The notes: generated from the letters alone by a model not told the origin. Shown: positions 1 to 10,905, counted from the first letter of the stretch. The stretch: 64,000 nt of DNA from Boswellia sacra (GCA_013180625.2 SNVD02004792.1:149300-213299), one strand, 5' to 3'. Translations and numbers: made by a program.

Positions 1-35
1 TGCTGTTCATGTGTGTAAGGACATGCTATTCTAGA

Positions 36-1109
36 CTATATGCCATGTTGGTTTAAAAAATCAATAAACACTCTAAATTCTCCTCCCCAATCTGATTGAA
101 TGCTTTTGATATGTCTTTCAAATTTGTTTTCAACAAGTGTTTTGAATTGTTTGAAAGCAGTCAAGGCTTCAGATTTGGTTTTAAGAGGATAGATCCATGT
201 AAATCTACTATAGTCATCAATGAAATGTATGTAATATTTGTGGCCTGAAGTGGAGAAAATAGGTGCTAGTCCCCAGAGATCAGTATGGACAAGTTCCAGG
301 GGATGTTTTGTTTGATTTTTTGAACTTTTAAAGGGCAAATAGTGAGATTTTCCTAGCTGACAAGCATCACAGAAGCTATCATTTTCATTGAATTTAATTG
401 TTTCATTACAAATTTTCAGAATCTGACTCAAAATGTTTACAGAAGGATGACCAAGTTTTCTGTGCCAAATGTTGAATTTCTCTTCATTTGGCAAGGTACT
501 TGTCAAGGAAGTAACTAGGCCTTGACACTTTTGGAGACTGCTTGACATAGACTTGTCTGAGAACAAACTGGAATGGTTCTTGGTTGGCTGATTTGAACTT
601 GGAACACACAAGATGTTTTTGAGATGCAACATAGTATTTCCAGCAGGTAATTTAGAGTGATCAATGTGAGAAATATTCAGTTTGTTACCATCACCTATAG
701 AGAGAGTTTGATTACCATTGTATTCACTCCTTGCATTGAGAATGCTTGGCTCTGCAGTAACATGGTTGGTTGCTCCACTGTCAGCAAACCATGAGTCATC
801 TACAGCAGTTTCAGGTGTGGCAAAATAAGCTTGCTGTGGTTGGCCTTGTCTAGTGTTGTTGTCATTTCTGCCTCTATTGTTTGAGCCCATGTAGCTCATA
901 TCTGTTCTGTAGAAGTAGATGGAGGCTGGATGACCAACCTTCCCACATATCTGACAAATTGGTCTTGAGTTTTCGAATCTGCCACCACTTCTCCCTCTGA
1001 TTGGATTGTTGCTGGACCTTCTCTCATAGCCTTGATTGAAGTTTCTGCTGCTATTGTTGCTTTGCTTGAACTGATTTCGGTTGTGGTAATTTTGTTTTCC
1101 TGAAACCAC
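36..1109 (-). pseudogene. copia polyprotein fragment: zinc knuckle, protease, GAG-pre-integrase, integrase start
   Basis: In order the 357-aa frame shows an Asn/Ser/Arg/Gly-rich Gag tail (residues 1-50), a CCHC-type knuckle CQICGKVGH (52-60), a retropepsin site WFADSGATNHVT (about 107-118), the pre-integrase zinc block with WHRKLGHPS and CDACQLGK (about 215-255), and the integrase core beginning HTDLWG with IDDYSRFTWIYPLK. The integrase is reached up to the region of its second catalytic Asp (SDWGGEF). The knuckle has lost its last Cys: Tyr stands where CX2CX4HX4C needs Cys. The frame closes at position 36, before the catalytic Glu, so the integrase is incomplete. Confidence 0.9.
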
Positions 1110-1226
1110 AGCAGAGTGGCCTGTAATTCCTACCAGGACATTCCATCCTTGGATTGAATCTGAACTACAATGGGTGTGTAGTCAGCATGCAATCCCAAGG
1201 TGACAAAGGAAATTAAATCATTCATC

Positions 1227-1772
1227 TCAACTGGGATTCCAGCTACAGCAAGGTTTCATTGTTGACAGGTATTCACTCATCTTCATTGTCCCTTTCCTGG
1301 TTGTTTGAAGATCAAATCTCAGGTTCGAGATTTTTGATCTGTTTTTGATCCCGCAGTATTCTTCAAGTGCTTTCCACAGGTCATGTGAGGTGGGTTCTCT
1401 GATTACTTGTGCTGCAACCTCACTTGAGATGGATCCAAGGAGCCATCCGATTAACAAGCTGTCTATTGTAACCCAGTTGTCAAATTCTGGGTTTGGTTGG
1501 AGCTGGGAGCTGCTTCCATCTTCATCAGTGGCTGCTGGGATGAATTCAGGTGGGCACTTCTTGGTTCCAAGGACATGGCCTTCAAGCTTGTGTCCTCTCA
1601 GTGTAGGCAACACCATTGCTTTCCAGAGGGTGAAGTTATCTTCATCCAGCTTGATGGGAAAGGACTGATTGAGAGTGTTTCCAAAGGGTGAGCTTCCATT
1701 TGAGGAGCTTGACCGAGATGACAATCCTGAGTCACCACTGTTGGGACTTCCATGAGAGAACCTTGAGGTCAT
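1227..1772 (-). pseudogene. copia Gag N-terminal region
   Basis: The 181-aa frame begins with a Ser-rich leader, followed by LDEDNFTLWKAMVLPTLRGHKLEGHVLG and, further on, WKALEEYCGIKNRSKISNLRFDLQTTRKGTMKMSEYL when read as a whole. This is the UBN2/DUF4219-type Gag signature of plant copia elements. The start lies only about 20 bp inside the primer-binding site, as expected for Gag. The frame breaks at 1227 and the knuckle resumes in another frame at 1109, so the original Gag was disrupted. Confidence 0.85.
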
Positions 1773-1790
1773 GGTGTTTGTAATGGGGCG

Positions 1791-1802
1791 GCTCTGATAC
1801 CC
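1791..1802 (-). other. primer-binding site (initiator tRNA-Met type)
   Basis: The minus strand reads GGTATCAGAGC just inside the LTR end. This is the usual plant tRNA-iMet primer site (TGGTATCAGAGC) with one changed 5' base. It fixes the orientation of the element. Confidence 0.8.
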
Positions 1803-1805
1803 AGT

Positions 1806-2106
1806 TGGAATTTCTGGAATGCAGAAAACCTCAGCTCACTAACCAGCTGGGTGTACTGTTTCATTTATATGTGTACCTTACAGAATTCAGAAAAGAATTT
1901 TACAGCCAGGTGTAACAATCTGATGGCAGCACATGTGACAGCCAATGAGATGATTTCACATGTCACATTCCAAAATGTTGTAGGCTTAATCTAGGCTTAA
2001 TTTGTAACTAACTTAACTAACTAAATTACAGCATAATCACACCTCTAATAACAAACAAAACAGAACAGACAGCACACCAATGACAGCTGAAATTATTTGT
2101 CCTGCA
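1806..2106 (-). repeat. 5' LTR of the copia element
   Basis: The inner end (1806) shows TG on the plus strand, which is the terminal CA in element orientation, 4 bp from the primer site. A TATA-like ACATATAAAT lies at about 1868-1877 read on the minus strand. The outer end is uncertain: several TG starts are possible between about 2075 and 2106, because the second LTR is not in the window. Confidence 0.65.
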
Positions 2107-2420
2107 GGGATAGAATGTGAGCTGTCTTGACAAAAGGAGTAGACCAAAATAGATTTCCTTTCAATACATCTAGTACATCTTCTTCCTACCAAATTTTACT
2201 GAGTGATGCTTCTCTAGGATGTGAAATATATAACATTATTCGTTTTTATGTTTCAAAAAAAAGTTGCTTCTATCTTATAGTTGTGAGAAGCATTTTAGTA
2301 TTAACAACAACTTGAATCTCCTTATGTAAACATCATTTCACTTTAAAATTTCATAGGATTAAGTGGTTCTAATCTGCTACTTGATAATGGTCCTAAGCTG
2401 CTGTTTGGGCTCTGCTCTAT
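2107..2420. other. unassigned spacer
   Basis: No gene, repeat or coding similarity was recognised here. Short open frames are present but their residues resemble no family I know. Confidence 0.5.
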
Positions 2421-2424
2421 TGAC

Positions 2425-2783
2425 AACAAAATCTTGTGTTAAGCCCTCAAGGTGTATAGAACTTGCAAAATACCTGAGTCAAAGCTGCCCAAACTTTGAG
2501 TTTTATGGTCTAATGACAATAGGAATGCCAAATTATACATCAACTCCAAAGAACTTTAAGGTCATAGTAGGATTTTACTTGCTTTCATTTTCTTTTTTTT
2601 TTCTCTCTCTCTCTTTTCTAGTCTTCCATGTGCTTTATTGATATTGGAACAAACAAAGTTATCTGATATAAGTTTGCATCTTATAATCAAACATTAGCAA
2701 ATTGTAGAAGCAAAGTTTGCAAGGCAATTGGAATTCTAGAAAAGCAATGTGAACTATCAATGGGCATGTCTGGCGACTTTGAG
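2425..2783 (+). pseudogene. PLP-binding protein (YggS/PROSC family) gene fragment
   Basis: Two blocks match the C-terminal half of plant YggS/PROSC (PLPBP) proteins, which hold pyridoxal phosphate in a TIM-barrel fold and buffer the cofactor. Block 1 (to 2560) reads PSRCIELAKYLSQSCPNFEF, then YGLMTIGMPNYTSTPKNFK. Block 2 (2691-2783) reads TLANCRSKVCKAIGILEK, then QCELSMGMSGDFE. Between them is 130 bp starting GT, so this is genomic (intron-containing) DNA and not a retrocopy, but no clean AG acceptor is visible. After FE the sequence leaves the family, so the AIEMGSTNVRIG end is missing, as is everything N-terminal of block 1. It is a dead fragment. Confidence 0.75.
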
Positions 2784-2959
2784 TTACTATTAAGGCTAAA
2801 TTTCTTCCAAGTAATGAGATTTCTAAGATAGAGGGAGATTTCTTTGTTACTGCAGATGGTTGCCTCTCTTCAATTCGCCGATGTTTTCTTCTTGAGCATA
2901 TGTCGGCTATGAATTTGTCGTATATTATGATGGCAAACTTTTGTAGGTACTCAGGCTAC

Positions 2960-3210
2960 TGCATAAACTTTGTTTAGTATTGTTTTGGATGTTGATGATG
3001 CAAACTATGTTTAGTTTTGAAACCATAAAAAATGAATTGCTTTTTATGTTGATGGTGCAAACTTTGTTTAGTGTTGAAACCATTGGAAAATGTATTGTTT
3101 GGGATATTTATTGGATATTTATGATGTAAACTTTGTTTATTTTTGAAACCAGGACAAAATGTATTTTTTTAGATGTTAATGGTTCAAAATGTTGTTTATT
3201 CCTAAACTTT
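2960..3210. repeat. diverged ~60-bp tandem repeat
   Basis: The motif AAACTTTGTTTAGTNTTGAAACC recurs at about 2966, 3001, 3058 and 3127, each time followed by a T-rich stretch and a GATGTTNATGNTG segment. Spacing varies from 35 to 70 bp. It leads directly into the 530-bp array and may be the flank of the same repeat locus. Confidence 0.55.
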
Positions 3211-5048
3211 GCACGACAATGTTGGGCAACGAGCCCAACTTTGTCGTGTAAAATCCAGAGACTTTGTTCTTATGAAAATTTTCAACACGACATGGCCGTG
3301 CAAAATTCGACAAACCTTATTACAGCATGACTTTGTTGTGCACTTGCACGAACAAATAAATTATGCCAAACTCAAGCAATTTGTGGACTCTATGTATGAA
3401 GAGTCAAATGGTCCATATGTTAATGGTTAACATAAAACGACAACCGGATGTTAATGGTTCATATCTTAATTAATATAAAGTAGAGTCTTACATGATAAGT
3501 CAATCATGACAAAAAAGACTACGGATATAAGGAAATTGAATTGAACATAATTACGTATGTGCACAATGATGTCATATAAATTGCACAAAAGAGTCATGCA
3601 AAATTCTCGAACCTATGTCTTTTGCATAAACGGGTCATGGAGTTTGCACAACTAAGTCGTGAATGAGTATATGAGAAACTTTATTTGTCATTGTTGTTTA
3701 TAGTTATTTCATGACAAGGTTGTGCAACTTGCATAACTAAGTTGTGCAAAATTCAAAAATTATTTTTTTGCACATCGTGTAAAATTCTAGAGACTTTGTC
3801 CTTATGAAATTTTTCAACACGACATAGTCGTGCAAAATTCTACAAACCTTATTTTAGCATGACTTTGTTGTGCACTTGCACGAACAACTAAATTATGTCA
3901 AACCCAAGTAATTTGTAGACTTTGTGTATGAAGAGTAAAATGGTCCATATGTTAATGGTTAACATAAAAGGATGACTGCATGTTAATGGTTCATATGTTA
4001 ATTAATATAATGTAGAGTCTTATATGATAAGTTAATCATTACAAAAATGACAACGGATATAAGGAAATTGAATTGAACATACTTACATATGTTCACAATG
4101 ATGTCATGCAAATTGCACTATGGAGTCATGCAAAATTCTCGAACCTATGTCTTTTGGATGAACGGGTCATGAAGTTTGCACAACAAAGTCGTGAATGAGT
4201 AGATGAGAAATTTTATTAGTCATTATTGTTTATAGTTATTTCATGATAAGGTCGTGCAACTTGCACAATTGAGTTGTGCAAAATTCCAGAATTATTTTTG
4301 CACATCGTGCAAAATTCTAGAGACTTTATTCTCATGAAAATTTTCAACACGATATAGTTGTGCAACATTCCACAAACCTTATTTTAGCACGACTTTGCTG
4401 TGCACTTGCACGAACAACTAAATTATGTCAAACTCATGTAATTTGTGGACTTTGTGTATGAAGAGTCAAATGGTCCATATGTTAATGGTTAACAGAAAAG
4501 GACGACTGTATGTTAATGGTTCATATGTTAATTAATATAAAGTAGTGTCTTACATGATAAGTCAATCATTACAAAAAGACTACAGATATAAGGAAATTGA
4601 AATGAACATACTTACGTATGTGCACAATGATGTCATGCAAATTGCACAATAGAGTCATGCAAAATTCTCGAACCTATGTCTTTTGAATGAACGGGTCATG
4701 GAGTTTGCACAACTAAGTCGTGAATGAGTATATGAGAAACTTTATTTGTCATTGTTGTTTATAGTTTTTTCATGACAGGGTTGTGCAACTTGCACAACTA
4801 AGTTGTGCAAAATTCCAAAATTATTTTTTTGCACATCGTGTAAAATTCTAGAGACTTTGTCCTTATGAAATTTTTCAACACGACATAGTCATGCAAAAAT
4901 TCTACAAACCTTATTTTAGCATGACTTTGTTGTGCACTTGCACGAACAACTAAATCATGTGAAACTCAAGTAATTTGTGGACTTTGTGTATGAAGAGTAA
5001 AATGGTCCATATGTTAATGGTTAACATAAAAGGACGACTGCATGTTGG

Positions 5049-6456
5049 TGGTTCGAAACTAGCAAGTATACTAGTCGCACAAGTAATAAAGTGATAAGTA
5101 AGATATCGTTCCCATGAGGATTGATTCTAATTGAATTTGTTATTTTACAGCCACAACAGAACAAATGGGGGGTTTTATTGATTGATTAACTAAGTGAAAT
5201 AATAATGCAAACAAAGAATAACAAAACAGAAAGTTAATTCGAATGAAAAATCAATGAGAGAAAGCTGGTTAAGGGATCCTTCTTTACCACAAGATATGGA
5301 TTTGCGAATTAATTGTAGAATTGTCATCTAATTACAGCATTGAAGTTATCAACCGTAGATAATAACAAGCTCTATTACCCCAATCTTTCCTTACTTGTTG
5401 TTAAATAAAACAAGCTCTTTATTTAATCTCTATCCATTAAACAACCTAGAACAAGCTCTCTGAGTTTAATTCAATGGATGCATTATGATAAGAAAGATAG
5501 GTTGATCTAAGCAATAAACCCACAAGCTCGGATTATTTAACTTAGGTTATATTCTCCAATTGTAATCTCTGATCACAATTTTGCTACTAATGATTAGAAA
5601 TTCAAGACAATTACGGATCAAGATTTCTAGTCTAGCAATAAATCACAACCAGATTATATTCAGTTGGCCACTCAAATACAATCAGCAAGCAATCATAAGC
5701 ATTAAATATGGGAGAATACAAGCAACTTAAATTAGAGAATTGGATAACAATTCCTTACACAATCAACTTACAAAAACCATATCAGGGGCTTTGAAATCAC
5801 CTCAACCAATTCAGATTCAGTTACACATGTTTAAGAATATGGTAAATACAATACAACATGGAGACATTCCAGAAAATGAAAGGGAAGGGAAAAACTTAGC
5901 AAATTTGATGTAATTCTCTTTGGATTGTAGTTCTTCCTCTTTCCAAGCTTCCTTTCTCCTTCAAGAACTCCAAGAGCTGTCTCTTATACACATCTAGATG
6001 TGTATAAGAGACAGGTTTTCCCCTCTTCAAGTTATGAAAATAAAACCCTAAAATGTGTTTAATTACTCTGCTACAGTGAATTGCTACAGTGCCCCGTATT
6101 ATACATGCTACAGTGACTTGTGGAATTATATTTCTATACATCTCACACTGTTTTGATTAGAACTTTTGGTACACTGAATGGATTTATAAACCGTAAATTT
6201 CTCCAGACAATAGACTTCGAGAGCTTTCCAACGGTATATAACATGTCATCGGATTCATTGTATATCAATACAATTAAATCCGAGAAGATCACTGACTAGC
6301 AGAGGTGAAATGAAGGGTTTTACTCCATTTTTGTGCAAGTTGCTCCAAAACTCCTACAAACATCAAAACCACACTAAAACATAAAAATACCAAGGAATAT
6401 AGCAAAGAAACATGGACGAATTGATATGAAAATGATATATAAATAGACAGTTATCA
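5049..6456 (-). mobile_element. solo-LTR-like block interrupting the array (Athila/Ty3-type LTR), adapter-bearing
   Basis: The left end reads TGGTTCGAAACTAGCAAG and continues into ACTAGTCGCACAAGTAATAAAG. From memory of plant repeats, this is the end of a common Ty3 LTR read backwards, next to a GGCGCC-type primer site in full elements. The right end is GTTATCA. Thus TG...CA termini enclose about 1.4 kb. The motif TGCTACAGTG occurs three times at 6069-6117. No 5-bp target duplication is present (GTTGG left, ATTAC right), and the host array does not resume in phase. The 38-bp artefact at 5977-6014 lies inside, so the two halves may come from different LTR copies. Confidence 0.6.
5977..6014. other. 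Tn5/Nextera mosaic-end dimer (library artefact)
   Basis: Positions 5977-5995 are CTGTCTCTTATACACATCT and 5996-6014 are its exact reverse complement AGATGTGTATAAGAGACAG. These are the 19-bp Tn5 mosaic ends used in Nextera kits, head to head, with no mismatch. This arrangement is the junction adapter made when a mate-pair fragment is circularised. On the minus strand it is translated as the notorious contaminant peptide VSYTHLDVYKRQ. It is not plant DNA. Confidence 0.98.
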
Positions 6457-9400
6457 ATTACGTATGTGCACAATGATGTCATACAAATTGCACAAAAGAG
6501 TCATGCAAAATTCTCGAACCTATGTCTTTTGCATAAACGGGTCATGGAGTTTGCACAACTAAGTCGTGAATGAGTATATGAGAAACTTTATTTGTCATTG
6601 TTGTTTATAGTTATTTCATGACAAGGTTGTGCAACTTGCACAACAAAGTTGTGCAAAATTCCAAAATTATTTTTTTGCACATCGTGTAAAATTCTAGAGA
6701 CTTTGTCCTTATGAAATTTTTCAACACGACATAGTCGTGCAAAATTCTACAAACCTTATTTTAGCATGACTTTGTTGTGCACTTGCACGAACAACTAAAT
6801 TATGTCAAACCCAAGTAATTTGTAGACTTTGTGTATGAAGAGTAAAATGGTCCATATGTTAATGGTTAACATAAAAGGATGACTGCATGTTAATGGTTCA
6901 TATGTTAATTAATATAATGTAGAGTCTTATATGATAAGTTAATCATTACAAAAATGACAACGGATATAAGGAAATTGAATTGAACATACTTACATATGTT
7001 CACAATGATGTCATGCAAATTGCACTATGGAGTCATGCAAAATTCTCGAACCTATGTCTTTTGGATGAACGGGTCATGAAGTTTGCACAACAAAGTCGTG
7101 AATGAGTAGATGAGAAATTTTATTAGTCATTATTGTTTATAGTTATTTCATGATAAGGTCGTCCAACTTGCACAATTGAGTTGTGCAAAATTCCAGAATT
7201 ATTTTTGCACATCGTGCAAAATTCTAGAGACTTTATTCTAATGAAAATTTTCAACACGATATAGTTGTGCAACATTCCACAAACCTTATTTTAGCACGAC
7301 TTTGCTGTGCACTTGCACGAACAACTAAATTATGTCAAACTCATGTAATTGTGGACTCTGTGTATGAAGAGTCAAATGGTCTATATGTTAATGGTTAACA
7401 GAAAAGGACGACTGTATGTTAATGGTTCATATGTTAATTAATATAAAGTAGTGTCTTACATGATAATTCAATCATTACAAAAAGACTATAGATATAAGGA
7501 AATTGAAATGAACATACTTACGTATGTGCACAATGATGTCATGCAAATTGCACAATAGAGTCATGCAAAATTCTCGAACCTATGTCTTTTGAATGAACGG
7601 GTCATGGAGTTTGCACAACTAAGTCGTGAATGAGTATATGAGAAACTTTATTTGTCATTGTTGTTTATAGTTTTTTCATGACAGGGTTGTGCAACTTGCA
7701 CAACTAAGTTGTGCAAAATTCCAAAATTATTTTTTTGCACATCGTGTAAAATTCTAGAGACTTTGTCCTTATGAAATTTTTCAACACGACATAGTCATGC
7801 AAAAATTCTACAAACCTTATTTTAGCATGACTTTGTTGTGCAGTTGCACGAACAACTAAATCATGTAAAACTCAAGTAATTTGTGGACTTTGTGTATGAA
7901 GAGTAAAATGGTCCATATGTTAATGGTTAACATAAAAGGACGACTGCATGTTGGTGGTTCATATGTTAATTAAAATAAGGTAGAGTCTTACATGATGAGT
8001 CAATCATTACAAAAAAGACTATGGATATAAGGAAATTGAATTAAACATACTTACCTATGTGCACAATGATGTCATGCAAATTGCACAATAGAGTCATGCA
8101 AAATTCTTGAATCTATGTCTTTTGCATGAACGGGTCATGGAGTTTGCACAACTAAGTCGTGAATGAGTATATGAGAAACTTTATTTGTCATTGTTGTTTA
8201 TAGTTATTTCATGACAAGGTCGTGCAACTTGCACAACTAAGTTGTGCAAAATTCCAAAATTATTTTTTTTGCACATCGTGTAAAATTCTAGAGACTTTGT
8301 CCTTATGAAACTTTTCAACACGACATAGTCGTGCAAAATTCTACAAACCTTATTTGAGCATGACTTTGTTGTTCACTTCCGCGAACTAGTCCATATGTTA
8401 ATGGTTAAAATAAATGGACGACTGTATGTTAGTGGTTCATATGTTAATTAATATAAAGTAGATTCTTACATGATAAGTTAATCATTACAAAAATGACTAC
8501 AGATATAAGGAAATTGAATTAAACATACTTACATATGTTCACAATGATGTCATGCAAATTGCACAATAGAGTCATGCAAAATTCTTTTTTCCAAAAAAAA
8601 AATCATGCAAAATTCTCGAACCTATGTCTTTTGCATGAACGGGTCATGAAGTTTGCACAACTAAGTCGTGAATGAGTAGATGAGAAATTTTATTTGTCAT
8701 TGTTGTTTATAGTTATTTCATGACAAGGTCGTGCAACTTGCACAATTGAGTTGTGCAAAATTCCAAAACTTTTTTTTTGCACATCGTGTAAAATTCTAGA
8801 GACTTTATTCTTATGAAATTTTTCAACACCACATAGTTGTGCAACATTCCAGAAAACTTATTTTAGCGCGACTTTGTTGTGCACGCACAAACAACTAAAT
8901 TATGTCAAACTCAAGTAATTTGTGGGCTCTATGTATGAAAAATCAAATGGTCCATATGTTAATGGTTAACATAAAAGGACGACTGTATGTTAATGGTTCA
9001 TATGTTAATTAATATAAAGTAGCGTCTTACATGATAAGTTAATCCTTACAAAATGACTATGGATATAAGGAAATTGAATTGAACATAGTCACATATGTGC
9101 ACAATGATGACATGCAAATTGCACGATAGAGTCATGGAAAATTCTCGAACCTATGTCTTTTGCATGAACGGGTCATGAATTTTGCACAGCTATGTCATGA
9201 ATGAGTAGATGAGAAACTTTATTTGTCATTGTTGTTTATAGTTATTTCATGACAGGGTTGTGCAACTTGCGCAACTTAGTTGTGCAAAATTCCAAAACTA
9301 TTTTTTTGCACAAAAGGGTTGTCAACAACATTTATATTGTCATGGAGCAAATGTATAGTGCTACACAGCATGGAAATGGTATTCCATGAAGTAATTAGTT

Positions 9401-9544
9401 AACAACATGAGTTCATCCACTTCATTGTTCGATGCAATGATGCCAACCCATGCATTCCTTTGTTCAAGTAATGCTTCTAATAAATAGTAACAATACAATG
9501 TCACATATGTCAAAAATAGTTTTGGTAAAATTAACAATGCATTA

Positions 9545-9830
9545 CAGTACGAAATGATAATATATACATGACATGATAACCCCAAGGACAAAGCATGCAA
9601 TCCCAACAACGACGATGAACAAAGAGCCAACAAATAGCATAAGTTTGATTGCTTCATTGCTCCCAACGTGGCTTGTATAAAGCTCAGGCTCTTCTACTTT
9701 CATTTTCTAGAGGATAGGATTTCTGTAAACTGTTTGCCATCCCTTCTAATTGAAGTTGACATTCAGCCCATGATCTATATACTCCATTCTTGGTACCGTG
9801 AAACATGATGTACCAATTATCTTTTGTCAT
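9545..9830 (-). pseudogene. remnant with RNase H1 N-terminal-like (viroplasmin-type) domain and membrane tail
   Basis: From ATG at 9830 the minus strand reads MTKDNWYIMFHGTKNGVY, then RSWAECQLQLEGMANSLQKSY. This fits the small RNase H1 N-terminal domain (PF01693-like: WYxVFxGxxxGVYxxWxECxxQV). The frame then ends in a stop. A shifted frame continues as KVEEPELYTSHVGSNEAIKL, then MLFVGSLFIVVVGIACFVLG, a clear hydrophobic segment. In plants this domain also occurs in uncharacterised proteins. The shift and the lack of upstream exons make a pseudogene the best call; the function is unknown. Confidence 0.5.
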
Positions 9831-9959
9831 ATGTTTTGACTTGAAATAAACAAAATAAACACTAATAGTGCATTACTTAATAACTTGGTTAATTAATATA
9901 AAGTGGAGTTTTACATGATAAGTTGTGCACGAATGGGTCATGCACTAACACGAAATAGT

Positions 9960-10260
9960 TGTGCAAAACAATAGTTAGAATTTCATGTTGTTGACAATAA
10001 TTGCACGACATGGTCGTGTGAAATTCCAGAAGTGATTTTTTTTGCAAGAATGGGTCGTGCACTAACATGCATAGTCGTGTAAAACAATAGTGAGAATTTC
10101 ATGTTGTTGACAACTACTGCACGATAAGGTCGTGCAAAATTCCAGCAGTGATTTTTCTGCACGAACGGGTCGTGCGAAAGAATAGTGAGAATTTCATGTT
10201 GTTGACAATTATTGTAGGACATGGTTGTGCAAGTTGCACGACTTACTTGTGCAAAATTCT
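9960..10260. repeat. ~100-bp tandem repeat with the GCACGAC/GTCGTGC palindrome
   Basis: GAGAATTTCATGTTGTTGAC (first copy TAGAATTTC...) recurs at about 9978, 10091 and 10188, spacing 113 and 97 bp. Each is followed by TGCACGACATGGTCGTGC-like palindromes and AAATTCCAG. The palindrome and its AAAATTC tail are shared with the 530-bp array, so the two arrays are related. Further degenerate pieces run to about 10380. Confidence 0.75.
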
Positions 10261-10564
10261 AGAACTCATATTTTTGCATGATGGGCACTTGCACTAACCA
10301 AATTTTTGCATGATGGGCACTTGCATGGTGGGCATGTGCAAAATTCCAAAACTCATATTTTTGCATGATGGTCAATGCAATAGTCCTTTTTTGGATATTA
10401 GTCTTGTTAATTTTTCTTGATATTATAGATAATTAACATGTAAAATTGCATTACATTGAAGTGAGTTACCGTTATACACGAACGACTTCTGAATAACTTT
10501 TATCATTTCGTAATTAATCTTGCAGGCAAATTGCATTTACTCAAGTCATTTGTCAATAAAATCA

Positions 10565-10905
10565 ACCACTTAATTGTCCAACTTAATGAGAACAACCCAT
10601 AGATGCATTCCTCCAAATAATTCTTTTAATAAGCAGTAAAGACATATTGTCACATATGTCAAATGTATTTCTGAACATAAACAATTGAATATAGTTGACA
10701 AAGGGAAAATAACTACATGACAGAATAATTCGAAGGACAAAGCATGCAACCGCAACAACAATGATGAAGAAAGGGCCCGCAGAGGGCATACGTTCTTGCA
10801 TCAATATGGTTTTTATCATATGCATGTTTTTGTCACTCCTAACGTGGCATGTACAAAGCTCAAGCTGTTCTACCTTCATTTAGGAGATCACATATTTTGA
10901 CTTGA
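10565..10905 (-). pseudogene. second, diverged copy of the membrane-tail remnant
   Basis: The DNA parallels 9400-9850: both contain GGACAAAGCATGCAA, AACGTGGC(T/A)TGTA and TTGACTTGAAATAA in the same order. The minus-strand frame carries IIVVAVACFVLRIILSC, matching IVVVGIACFVLGVIMSC of the first copy. The RNase H1-like domain is absent here. It appears to be an old duplication of about 0.4 kb, about 1.06-1.2 kb apart, with no intact gene. Confidence 0.6.

Larger units (their letters stand above)
1..2106 (-). mobile_element. Ty1/copia LTR retrotransposon, 5' part, degenerate, cut by window start
   Basis: Read on the minus strand the order is LTR (about 2106-1806), a primer-binding site, gag (1772-1227), then zinc knuckle, protease and integrase start (1109-36). 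This is the gag-protease-integrase order of Ty1/copia. The rest of pol and the 3' LTR lie beyond position 1, so no target duplication can be checked. Gag and pol, one polyprotein in intact relatives, are here two separate frames, so this copy is not autonomous. Confidence 0.9.
3200..9313. repeat. ~530-bp tandem array with internal palindromes
   Basis: The marker GAACCTATGTCTTTTG recurs at 3609, 4141, 4670, 6516, 7048, 7576, 8109, 8618 and 9147 (two copies carry one or two changes). Steps are 532, 529, 532, 528, 533, 509 and 529 bp outside the interruption at 5049-6456, so at least nine units are present. Units carry several palindromes, for example GTTGTGCAA-C-TTGCACAAC at 4780-4798, and GCACGAC/GTCGTGC pairs followed by AAAATTC. 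The 509-bp step is an internal deletion near 8385 partly offset by a small insertion at 8585. No long coding frame spans a unit. It may be a satellite or the repeat-rich end of a DNA transposon. Confidence 0.9.

Noticed and set aside
1345..1691. Plus-strand frames of 64 and 107 aa
   Set aside because: Shadows of the minus-strand copia gag.
5896..6141. 81-aa open frame on the minus strand with the phrase VSYTHLDVYKRQ
   Set aside because: It is created by the sequencing adapter at 5977-6014 and is not a gene.
3200..9313. Possible CRISPR array because of regular short palindromic motifs
   Set aside because: Units are ~530 bp, spacers are not unique, and the host is a plant.
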